The notes beneath the pieces are model-generated. The model saw only the letters and a list, made by a program, of their open reading frames with translations, searched no databases and was not told the DNA's origin. 31,868 nucleotides of DNA, from IMG/VR virus record IMGVR_UViG_3300032331_001834, positions 1-31,868 of that record. The stretch is one strand, 5' to 3'. Both the position numbers and the translations under genes were made by a program. Position 1 is the first letter of the stretch; the number at the start of each line of letters is the position of its first letter. The stretch is from a virus. Below are positions 22,086 through 29,852 of the stretch, piece after piece.

Positions 22086-24084
22086 AGATGCTTGGCTAGA
22101 ACTAGGCGATCTTTCTCTGATACAGATACCTGGTAATCCTATGATACATAGGCTTAAAAAAGATATAGAAAATCCAGATTTACATCTATTAAGACTATTA
22201 AGAAATCCTAAATATATTGGAACAACGTGCAAAGTATTATTTAATATAGAATTGCATCCTATCCAAATTGCCATTCTTCAAGAATTTTGGAATAGACCAT
22301 TCCCAATGTATATAGCCTCTCGCGGTTGGGGTAAATCTTTCCTATTAGCTTTATATTCAGTATTAAGATGTACATTTTATCCTGGAACTAAAATAGTTAT
22401 AGTTGGCGCCGCTTTTCGACAGAGTAAAATTATCTTCGAATATATGGAAAATATTTGGAGAGGTAGTCCTATCCTAAGGAGCATTTTTAATGGTAATGAT
22501 GATGGTCCAAGAAGAGATGTTGATAGATGTACTATTCGACTAGGAGATAGTTGGGCTATTGCTGTTCCTATGGGCGACGGAAGTAAAATTAGAGGTCTTA
22601 GAGCACATATTATTATTGCGGACGAATTTGCAAGTATTAGTCCAGATATATATGAAACAGTAGTATCCGGATTCGCTGCTGTTAGCGCTAGTCCAATTCA
22701 GAATGTTAAAGAACAAGCAAAAAAGAAAGCTATGACAGAAGCAGGATTATGGAACGCAGAATTAGAAGCTTTAGATACTAAAATGGGTAATCAAGCTATT
22801 ATATCAGGAACTGCTGACTATGCTTTTAAACATTTTGCTAGTTACTGGAGACGATATAAAACAATTATTGAAAGCCAGGGAGACGTAAGAAAATTAGAAG
22901 AAATGTTTAAAGGAGAAATTCCTGGTAATTTTAATTGGAAAGACTATTCTATAATTAGAATTCCATATGAATTAATTCCTAAAGGTTTCATGGATGACAA
23001 ACAAGTATCGAGGGCAAAAGCTACTATCCATACTGGAATCTATAATATGGAATACGCAGCATGTTTTACTGCTGATAGTGACGGATTCTTTAGACGCAGT
23101 TTAATTGAGGGATGCGTTGTTAGTGATACCAAGCCAATAGTTATTGGTAATAGATCAATTATATTTGATCCAGTTATACAAGGCAACTCTTCTTGTGAAT
23201 ATGTTTATGGAATCGATCCCGCTAGTGAACAAGATAATTTTAGTATCATTGTTTTAGAAATGCATCCTGATCATTGTCGTATAGTTTATTGTTGGACCAC
23301 TAATCGAAGTAATTTCAAAGAAAGACTAAAAACAGGATTGGTGCAAGAACATGATTTCTATGGATTTTGCGCCAGAAAAATTCGTAATTTAATGAAAATA
23401 TTTCCTTGTTCTAGAATAGGGCTAGATGCTCAGGGCGGAGGAGTTGCTATCGAAGAAGCACTACATGATCCTAGCAAGCTAGAAGAAGGAGAAAATTTAA
23501 TATGGCCAGTTATAGATTATGATAAACCAAAAGAAACTGATAATCAACCAGGATTACATATTTTAGAATTAGTGCAATTTGCTAAAGCAGATTGGACAAG
23601 TCAAGCTAATCACGGACTAAGAAAAGACTTTGAAGATAAAGTATTATTATTTCCAAGATTTGATAGCTTAACACTAGGACTAGCTTTAGACAAAGAAGGA
23701 AAAGATATTGTAGAATCTGATCTGAATCCCATATATGATAGTCTTAGTGAATGCATATTAGAAATAGAAGAACTAAAAAATGAATTGACCACAATTGTTA
23801 TGACTCAAACCAGTACAGGATCTGGAGGAAGAGACAGGTGGGATACTCCAGAAGTTAAATTACAAAATGGTAAAAAGGGAAGATTAAGAAAAGACCGATA
23901 TAGTTCTTTAGTAATAGCTAATATGTTAGCTAGACAAGCCCATAGATATTTAGCTCCAGTTGAATATGATATAGTTGGTGGAAATACTAGAGATATGGTG
24001 AAACAAGATGGCAGAATGTATAAAGGGCCAGAATGGTTTACCGATGGAGCTAATGATGCAATATATTGCGGTATCAATAAATAA
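22054..24084 (+). CDS. terL: Terminase large subunit
   Basis: A 676-residue packaging motor. ATPase: Walker A SRGWGKS at about residues 88-94, Walker B IIIADEFAS at about 187-195. Nuclease: acidic residues in YGIDPASEQDN (about 388), RIGLDAQGGG (about 453) and the C-terminal TDGANDAIYCG match the RNase H-like terminase nuclease. The frame opens with TTG at 22054, with AAGG nine bases upstream; the first ATG would be 29 codons later. It cuts and pumps phage DNA into the prohead through the portal encoded next. A tight overlap with the ERCC4 gene suggests co-expression. Confidence 0.94.
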   Translation: MSDIQQKKIFEDAWLELGDLSLIQIPGNPMIHRLKKDIENPDLHLLRLLRNPKYIGTTCKVLFNIELHPIQIAILQEFWNRPFPMYIASRGWGKSFLLALYSVLRCTFYPGTKIVIVGAAFRQSKIIFEYMENIWRGSPILRSIFNGNDDGPRRDVDRCTIRLGDSWAIAVPMGDGSKIRGLRAHIIIADEFASISPDIYETVVSGFAAVSASPIQNVKEQAKKKAMTEAGLWNAELEALDTKMGNQAIISGTADYAFKHFASYWRRYKTIIESQGDVRKLEEMFKGEIPGNFNWKDYSIIRIPYELIPKGFMDDKQVSRAKATIHTGIYNMEYAACFTADSDGFFRRSLIEGCVVSDTKPIVIGNRSIIFDPVIQGNSSCEYVYGIDPASEQDNFSIIVLEMHPDHCRIVYCWTTNRSNFKERLKTGLVQEHDFYGFCARKIRNLMKIFPCSRIGLDAQGGGVAIEEALHDPSKLEEGENLIWPVIDYDKPKETDNQPGLHILELVQFAKADWTSQANHGLRKDFEDKVLLFPRFDSLTLGLALDKEGKDIVESDLNPIYDSLSECILEIEELKNELTTIVMTQTSTGSGGRDRWDTPEVKLQNGKKGRLRKDRYSSLVIANMLARQAHRYLAPVEYDIVGGNTRDMVKQDGRMYKGPEWFTDGANDAIYCGINK

Positions 24085-24093
24085 GGGTGTATA

Positions 24094-24122
24094 TTGTAAT
24101 GATATTACATTACTATTATAAT
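24094..24122 (+). promoter_or_regulatory. Internal promoter before the portal gene
   Basis: TTGTAA 24094-24099, 17 bp, TATAAT 24117-24122. The -35 overlaps the palindrome TGTAAT-GAT-ATTACA. The portal ATG is only 15 bases past the -10, so the leader would be very short. Confidence 0.55.
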
Positions 24123-24136
24123 AGAATTATATAAAT

Positions 24137-26332
24137 ATGGCTAAAAAATATCCAAAAAGTGAAGTTGTTCAGGATTCAATATCGGCTAATGAACCAGCAT
24201 ATGTGATATGGGGGGACGATCAAAATAGTAGGCAAGAAGCTTCTTTGCAGTCATCGGGAGCGATGTCAGAATATACATCACTTCAGAAAACAACTGCTAT
24301 GAGACGATACGGACTGGATTATTCTAATTTAGATAAAAACACATCAGGCCGTCCTGGTCTTACAAGATCAGATTACGACTATTTCAGACCAGATGAAGCA
24401 GTACCTCGTGATCTTAAACTAATTCTTCGTAAAGCAGAAGATATCTATCAGCGAGTTGGATTAGTTAAAAATGTTATTGATCTTATGGGTGACTTTGCTA
24501 GTCAAGGAATTAGACTAGTTCATAAAAATAAAAGAATAGAAAGATTTTATAGACAATGGTTCAAGAAAATTAGAGGTAAGGATCGAAGCGAAAGATTTTT
24601 AAATAATTTATATAAGACAGGTAATGTAGTTATCAATCGTCAAACAGGAAAACTTAGCCTGAAAGTCGCGGACAGCTTATATAGAGCAGTATCTTCTCCT
24701 GATCTACAAATAAATGATATAGAAGAATTTAAGATTGAGAAAAGAGAGATTCCTTGGACATATACTTTTATAGATCCATTTTTTGTTGACGTTGCTGCTG
24801 GTCCCTTGTCTTCGTTTGTTCAAATAAAAAACTATGAACTAATATTACCAGCGCAAATAAGAAAATTAGTTAATAATCCTAAAACAGAATCTGAAAAAAA
24901 TATTGTAAATAATTTACCTCCTCAGATACTTGAGGCCGCTAAGTCTAAAAAACCATATCCTCTTGATCCGAATAAAACTCTTGTATTCCATTATAAAAAA
25001 GACGATTGGCAGAGTTGGGCGTATCCAATGGTTTATTCTATCATGGATGATATCACAGTTATTGAAAAATTAAAACTTGCAGATATGTCGGCACTTGATG
25101 GAGCTATCTCAAATATAAGAATCTTTAAATTAGGAAGCTTAGAACACAAAATTGCTCCAACAAAAGCAGCAACAGCAAAATTAGCAGCTATTCTAGGAAA
25201 TAATGTTGGTGGAGGTACTATGGATCTTGTTTGGGGTCCAGATATCGAATTACTTGAAAGTAAAACTAGTGTTCATCAATTCTTAGGTGAAGGTAAATAT
25301 GTTCCACACTTAAATGCTGTATATGCTGGTCTTGGAATTCCTCCTACTTTAACAGGAACTTTCGGAGCAGCAGGAACCACAAATAATTTTATTAGCTTAA
25401 AAACATTAACACAAAGACTTCAATATGGTAGAGACGTATTGGTTGATTTTTGGGAAAAAGAATTAGTATTAGTACAAAAAGCTATGGGATTTAAATATGC
25501 TGCAAGAATAGAATTTGATCGTATGGATTTATCAAATGATGATGCAGAAAAAGCATTACTCATTCAATTAGCTGACAGAAATCTAGTTAGTGATGAATTA
25601 ATACAAACAAGATTCGGTTTTGATCCAGACATGGAGAAATCAAGACTTAATAGAGAAACCAGAGAAAGAAGAAGCGATAGAATGAGCAGAAAAGCTGGTC
25701 CTTGGTTTGATCCACAGATAGAAAATTCTCTAAAGAAAATTGCATTACAAACTGGAATTGTTTCTCCTAGTCAAGTTGGACTAGAGGTTGATAAGAAAAA
25801 ACCTAGCGAGAAGACAGCTTTAGAAATGAAGCAACCAACACAACCAACGAAGTTGGCAAACGATTCTCCTGAATCGTTGCCATTGTCTGGAATTCCCGGA
25901 AGACCTAAAAATGCAACGGACAAAAATAAAAGAAAAACTAAAGTCTTCAAACCACAAACTGGTGCAAAACTACTCTTATGGGCGACCAACGCTCAAGATG
26001 AAATTAGCAATATTATCAATCCAATATTATTAGATTTTTATAGAAAGAAAAATTTAAGAAGTTTATCTAATGAAGAAAATAAAGAATTAGATAATATTAA
26101 AACTAAAATATTATTAACACTTGACCCATTTACCGCCATTAGTTCAGAACAAATTATGAGTATGTTATCGAATCTTGATAAATTGAATAATAATCAAATA
26201 ATATTAGCATATAGTGTATGGCTAAAAGAGTTTAAGTCATTAATTAATAAAGATCTATCTGTTGATGATCTAAAACAGGCTAAGGCTTCATTTTATTCAA
26301 TGGTGTATTCTCCAGATAACAACGAGGTATAA
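24137..26332 (+). CDS. Portal protein
   Basis: A 731-residue protein directly after the large terminase. The N-terminal YDYFRPDEAVPRDL, DIYQRVGLVKNVIDLMGDFA and the later KYVPHLNAVYAGLGIPPTLT and NFISLKTLTQRLQYGRDVLV are the pattern of dodecameric portal proteins (stem and wing regions). It is longer than most portals. The extra C-terminal part (residues about 545-731) has a Lys/Pro-rich link (SGIPGRPKNATDKNKRKTK) and a helical domain. It forms the DNA gate at one capsid vertex. No strong ribosome-binding site; see the promoter at 24094-24122. Confidence 0.92.
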   Translation: MAKKYPKSEVVQDSISANEPAYVIWGDDQNSRQEASLQSSGAMSEYTSLQKTTAMRRYGLDYSNLDKNTSGRPGLTRSDYDYFRPDEAVPRDLKLILRKAEDIYQRVGLVKNVIDLMGDFASQGIRLVHKNKRIERFYRQWFKKIRGKDRSERFLNNLYKTGNVVINRQTGKLSLKVADSLYRAVSSPDLQINDIEEFKIEKREIPWTYTFIDPFFVDVAAGPLSSFVQIKNYELILPAQIRKLVNNPKTESEKNIVNNLPPQILEAAKSKKPYPLDPNKTLVFHYKKDDWQSWAYPMVYSIMDDITVIEKLKLADMSALDGAISNIRIFKLGSLEHKIAPTKAATAKLAAILGNNVGGGTMDLVWGPDIELLESKTSVHQFLGEGKYVPHLNAVYAGLGIPPTLTGTFGAAGTTNNFISLKTLTQRLQYGRDVLVDFWEKELVLVQKAMGFKYAARIEFDRMDLSNDDAEKALLIQLADRNLVSDELIQTRFGFDPDMEKSRLNRETRERRSDRMSRKAGPWFDPQIENSLKKIALQTGIVSPSQVGLEVDKKKPSEKTALEMKQPTQPTKLANDSPESLPLSGIPGRPKNATDKNKRKTKVFKPQTGAKLLLWATNAQDEISNIINPILLDFYRKKNLRSLSNEENKELDNIKTKILLTLDPFTAISSEQIMSMLSNLDKLNNNQIILAYSVWLKEFKSLINKDLSVDDLKQAKASFYSMVYSPDNNEV

Positions 26333-26335
26333 ACC

Positions 26336-27832
26336 ATGCAAATTTTTCAAAAAGAACGCGATGACGGCCTAGAAGCAAAAATCTCCTCTTCTGCATCAAT
26401 TTCTTATGCTTCTATAGCAGAGCCATGTTTATTAAATAATACTCAACTAAAAAATATCAAAAGTTTTGCATCTCTAGTTGATTCTGATTTGTACTATGTA
26501 CAATCTATATTAGTAAGCTCTAGCTGGAATAAAAATGACGATATTTTTGATCCAGAAGAAGTATGGGCAGCTCGTAATACTCCAGAAGACAAGCCTACAA
26601 ATCTAGAACACGATGAAAATTTAATTATAGGTCATATTACCGGCAATTGGCCTATTACTGAAGATGGCTATATTATTGATGAAAATACTAATCCACAAGA
26701 CTTACCAGAAAAATATCATATTTTAACTGGTTCCGTAATATATAGAGCTTTTTCTAGTAATGAGTTAAAAGACAGGTCAGAAAAACTTATTGCAGAAATA
26801 GAAGACGGAAATAAATTTGTTAGTATGGAATGCTTTTTTAAAGGTTTTGATTATGGATTAATTCATAAATCAACAGGAGAATATAAAGTTTTAAGTCGTA
26901 ATGATAGTACCGCATACTTAACAAAACACTTAAGAGCCTATGGTGGATTAGGCGAACATGATAATTATAAGATAGGTAGAGTATTGAGAAATATTACATT
27001 CTCTGGCAAAGGTTTCGTAGATAAACCAGCTAATCCAGATAGTATAATTTTTAATAAAGACATGCTTGATAAATTATCTGTTAAAAAAATAGACAGTTTA
27101 ACAGAAACAGGTGTATCTAATAACCAGTCAACCCTAAATGTGGAGAATCATACTATGAGTTTAGACAACGAAGTAGCAGAATTAAAATCAAAAATTGAAA
27201 CACTCATGACTGAGGCTGCTAATGCCAATGCTAATGTTGTTTCAGCTCAAAATAAAATTTCAGAACTTGAAGGAATAATTGCTTCAACAAAAGCAGAACT
27301 TGAAACAGTTTTAGCAGAAAAAGAAGAAGCTGCTAAAAAGATGAAAGAAGATGAAGATTCCAAAGATGAAGAAAACAAAAATCTCAAAGCGGCTTTGGAA
27401 GCTGCTAACGAAGTCATTGCCGGATACAAAATGCAAGAAGAAGAGATGGCCAAGAAAGAAAAGAAAATGAAACGAATGGCCTCTTTACTAAACTATGGTT
27501 TTGATAACGAAGCTTGTGAAGCTACCGTAGAAAAATTTGAATCATTAAGCGACGAAGCTTTTGATGCTATGACATCTCTTTTTGCTGGTAAAATGCCTCC
27601 TTGGTTAAATAAAGATAAAAAAGATGAAGAATCAACAGATACCAAGAAAGAAGAAAAGAAAAAAGCATCAGAAGATACCGTTGCTGATTCTTCAGTACTA
27701 GAAAATGTTGAAGTAGAAGATTCTGTTAATCTAAGTGTTAGCGGAGAGTCTTCTTCAGTCGATTCAACTCGTGCTGAACTAATTGAATTTGTTTGTGCTA
27801 GACTAGGTAAAAAACTTAACAAGGGAGAATAA
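26336..27832 (+). CDS. Prohead protease-scaffold fusion
   Basis: A 498-residue protein. The first 260 residues carry a likely capsid maturation protease: His in NLEHDENLIIGH (about 89), KFVSMECFFKG (Ser at about 164) and ITFSGKGFVDKPANPDS (about 223), a set seen in phage proheads. From about 270 on it is a Glu/Lys/Ala coiled coil (LDNEVAELKSKIETLMTEAA) typical of scaffolds, then a small folded region and an acidic tail ending KKLNKGE. A second start inside the gene (27155) would make the scaffold alone. It sits between portal and capsid genes. Catalytic residues are inferred, not proven. Confidence 0.82.
   Translation: MQIFQKERDDGLEAKISSSASISYASIAEPCLLNNTQLKNIKSFASLVDSDLYYVQSILVSSSWNKNDDIFDPEEVWAARNTPEDKPTNLEHDENLIIGHITGNWPITEDGYIIDENTNPQDLPEKYHILTGSVIYRAFSSNELKDRSEKLIAEIEDGNKFVSMECFFKGFDYGLIHKSTGEYKVLSRNDSTAYLTKHLRAYGGLGEHDNYKIGRVLRNITFSGKGFVDKPANPDSIIFNKDMLDKLSVKKIDSLTETGVSNNQSTLNVENHTMSLDNEVAELKSKIETLMTEAANANANVVSAQNKISELEGIIASTKAELETVLAEKEEAAKKMKEDEDSKDEENKNLKAALEAANEVIAGYKMQEEEMAKKEKKMKRMASLLNYGFDNEACEATVEKFESLSDEAFDAMTSLFAGKMPPWLNKDKKDEESTDTKKEEKKKASEDTVADSSVLENVEVEDSVNLSVSGESSSVDSTRAELIEFVCARLGKKLNKGE
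27155..27832 (+). CDS. Nested scaffold protein from an internal start
   Basis: An in-frame ATG at 27155 (MSLDNEVAELKSKIETLM) has GGAG nine bases upstream and sits exactly at the boundary between the protease and the coiled coil. It would yield a 225-residue scaffold with the same C-terminus, as Nu3 is made inside lambda C. This is inferred from the binding site and domain boundary. Confidence 0.6.
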   Translation: MSLDNEVAELKSKIETLMTEAANANANVVSAQNKISELEGIIASTKAELETVLAEKEEAAKKMKEDEDSKDEENKNLKAALEAANEVIAGYKMQEEEMAKKEKKMKRMASLLNYGFDNEACEATVEKFESLSDEAFDAMTSLFAGKMPPWLNKDKKDEESTDTKKEEKKKASEDTVADSSVLENVEVEDSVNLSVSGESSSVDSTRAELIEFVCARLGKKLNKGE

Positions 27833-27833
27833 C

Positions 27834-28295
27834 ATGGCTCTTAAAGCAGATCGTATTGAACTATTAACAGATATTTCTTTTTTCATGAGTACTACAGGCG
27901 AAAGAGGCGGTATTGCTTCTATCGTAACAACTGCCACTGGCGTTGGAGCTTCGATGGACGATGCTAACTCGCTTGTTACTTATCAAGCAACAGTAAGTGG
28001 TAATAATCCAATGGGCGTTCTATTGAATGATGTTGTTAATTATGACCTAACAAGACAACACATCAACTGGCATAAAGATGAAGTACAGTTAGGTGGTAAG
28101 GTTACTCTTCTCCGTCAAGGTCAAGTAACAACCAACTATCTCCTTCCTGGTACTACTCCTACTGCTGGATCTGGTGCGTTCCTTGCAGTTAGTGGTTATA
28201 TTGGCACAAGTTCAACCAACTCTGTAAGAATTGGCACCTTCCTCAGTGCTAAAGATTCAGATGGTTACGCAAAAGTTTCTGTAAATTTAGTATAA
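27834..28295 (+). CDS. Head decoration protein
   Basis: A 153-residue beta-rich, Gly/Thr/Ser-rich protein (MALKADRIELLTDISFFMST, VTYQATVSGNNPMGVLLNDV, VTLLRQGQVTTNYLLPGTTP) directly before the major capsid gene. Content and place fit a capsid surface (decoration) protein; the block 'P-x-G-V-L-L-N-D-V-V' and 'K-V-T-L-L-R-x-G' recalls such proteins in other phages. GGGAG six bases before the ATG. Confidence 0.75.
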   Translation: MALKADRIELLTDISFFMSTTGERGGIASIVTTATGVGASMDDANSLVTYQATVSGNNPMGVLLNDVVNYDLTRQHINWHKDEVQLGGKVTLLRQGQVTTNYLLPGTTPTAGSGAFLAVSGYIGTSSTNSVRIGTFLSAKDSDGYAKVSVNLV

Positions 28296-28326
28296 TACTG
28301 CTTAATCTTTAACAAGGGAGAAAAAA

Positions 28327-29340
28327 ATGTCAGTTAATAACAAACCATTCCAACCAACATCAGAACTTACAAATCTTCTAGTACGTTCTGGTTCACCAAA
28401 TAGAGAAGTAGCTTTAGCTGCTAACTCTGAGTTTGCAAAGGCTCTAGAGTTACCACTAAGACAAGCTTTACTAAGTGGCGATATTCTGGGCGGTATTTTT
28501 GAGCCAATTCAACTTGCTCAAAGTGCAACTCCAGAGTTTCCACTTGATTTCTTGGCTCCAGGCACAGAAAAAGATTTCGTAGCCTACACTGTTCCTAACC
28601 ACGGATATATTCCAGAAAGACATGTCGAAGGCGATTACGTCATGGTTCCAACCTATGACATCGGCGCTAGTATCGACTATCTTTTAAAGTATGCTCGTGA
28701 TGCTCGTTGGGACGTTGTTGGTCGTGCCATGGAAGTTCTTGAAGCATCATTCGTTAAGAAGATGAACGATGACGGCTGGCACACTCTTCTTGCTGCCTCT
28801 GTTGATCGTAATATTGTTGTTTATGATAGTGATGCTACCGGTGGTTTATTCACCAAGCGTCTAGTTAGTCTTATGAAGACCGTTATTCGTCGTAACGGCG
28901 GTGGTAACTCGGCTAGTAATAACCGTGGTTTACTCACCGATCTTTATGTTAGTCCAGAAAGCATGGAAGATATTCGTAGTTGGGGTATCGATCAACTCGA
29001 TGAAGTTACTCGTAGAGAAGTTTATACCTCCGCTGATGGCACACTAAATCGCGTATTTAGTGTTAACCTCCATGATCTAGATGAACTAGGTGAAGGCCAA
29101 GAATATCAACTATACTACGGAGCAGCCGGTCTCGGCGGCACCATGCCATCTGGCAAGAATGAAATAGTTGTTGGTCTTGATCTACGCAAGAGAGACAGTT
29201 TCATAATGCCAGTTCGTGAACAGGTTCAAATCTTCGAAGACGATACATTACATCGTCAGAAGAGAGCCGGTTTCTATGGTTGGGCCGAGCAAGGCTTTGC
29301 CGTTCTCGACAATCGTAGAGTTCTACTTGGCGCTGTCTGA
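28327..29340 (+). CDS. Major capsid protein
   Basis: A 337-residue protein in the canonical place, with AAGGGAG before the ATG. The N-terminal part (about 1-60) is helical and polar, as expected of a delta-like region. The core includes DFLAPGTEKDFVAYTVPNHG and EGDYVMVPTYDIGASIDYLL, with a long spine-like helix (DVVGRAMEVLEASFVKKMND). The C-terminal half has DLYVSPESMEDI and a final FAVLDNRRVLLGAV strand, consistent with the HK97 fold. Codon use is visibly less A/T-biased than in neighbouring genes, as often seen in very highly expressed genes. Followed by a strong terminator. Confidence 0.9.
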   Translation: MSVNNKPFQPTSELTNLLVRSGSPNREVALAANSEFAKALELPLRQALLSGDILGGIFEPIQLAQSATPEFPLDFLAPGTEKDFVAYTVPNHGYIPERHVEGDYVMVPTYDIGASIDYLLKYARDARWDVVGRAMEVLEASFVKKMNDDGWHTLLAASVDRNIVVYDSDATGGLFTKRLVSLMKTVIRRNGGGNSASNNRGLLTDLYVSPESMEDIRSWGIDQLDEVTRREVYTSADGTLNRVFSVNLHDLDELGEGQEYQLYYGAAGLGGTMPSGKNEIVVGLDLRKRDSFIMPVREQVQIFEDDTLHRQKRAGFYGWAEQGFAVLDNRRVLLGAV

Positions 29341-29367
29341 TTACTCTATAAGTTTAATCAAAAAGAT

Positions 29368-29398
29368 AAGGCTGGCCTTAGGGCTGGCCTTTTTTTTT
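29368..29398 (+). terminator. Strong intrinsic terminator after the capsid gene
   Basis: A 10-bp stem AAGGCTGGCC over GGCTGGCCTT (two G-U pairs), loop TTAG, then a run of T residues. Confidence 0.92.
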
Positions 29399-29438
29399 AG
29401 GTGTATTTAAAGATATCTAACTGAAATGAGGTCTTTCT

Positions 29439-29852
29439 ATGTCAGCTAGCAAATATGATTTTTCTATTGAGCAAGGTACTTCATTCAAACTTGCTTTTGT
29501 ATATAAAAATGCTGATGGTGATCCTATAAATCTAGCTAATTGGTGTGCTAGAATAGTGTGGAAAACCAATAATAATACTACTCAAATCTTTAGTTCTGAT
29601 AATGTTAATCTATCACAATATAGATTTACCATAGATGATGCTAATGGTAAATTAGTTTTATTACTTCCATCTACTACAACTAATGAATTTAATTTTAATA
29701 CAGCTAAATATGACCTAGAATTAGTATCAAATGATAACTTTTATGCTTTGGAAGGTGGCGTTGGAGGAGGTAAATATTCTATTCGTTTATTATACGGAAC
29801 AGTTACTATGATTAAGAGATTTAGCCAAAATTCCACAGCATTGGAGTGCTAA
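29439..29852 (+). CDS. Phage structural protein, baseplate/tail-type N-terminal domain
   Basis: A 137-residue beta-rich protein. YDFSIEQGTSFKLAFVYKNA, DGDPINLANWCARIVWKTN, a GKLVLLLPSTTTNEF strand pair and YDLELVSNDNFYALEGG with RLLYGTVTMIKR follow the order of a domain common in phage tail and baseplate proteins (E-Q-G-x-x-F, D-G-x-P-I-N-L, Y-D-L-E-L, R-L-x-x-G-x-V). It lies between the head module and the fibre gene, and its stop overlaps the fibre start (TAATG). Confidence 0.75.
   Translation: MSASKYDFSIEQGTSFKLAFVYKNADGDPINLANWCARIVWKTNNNTTQIFSSDNVNLSQYRFTIDDANGKLVLLLPSTTTNEFNFNTAKYDLELVSNDNFYALEGGVGGGKYSIRLLYGTVTMIKRFSQNSTALEC

Noticed and set aside
24130-24137. TATAAATA as a T4-type late promoter
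   Set aside because: It would start transcription inside the portal coding sequence; only one copy was found and AT-rich DNA gives such matches by chance.
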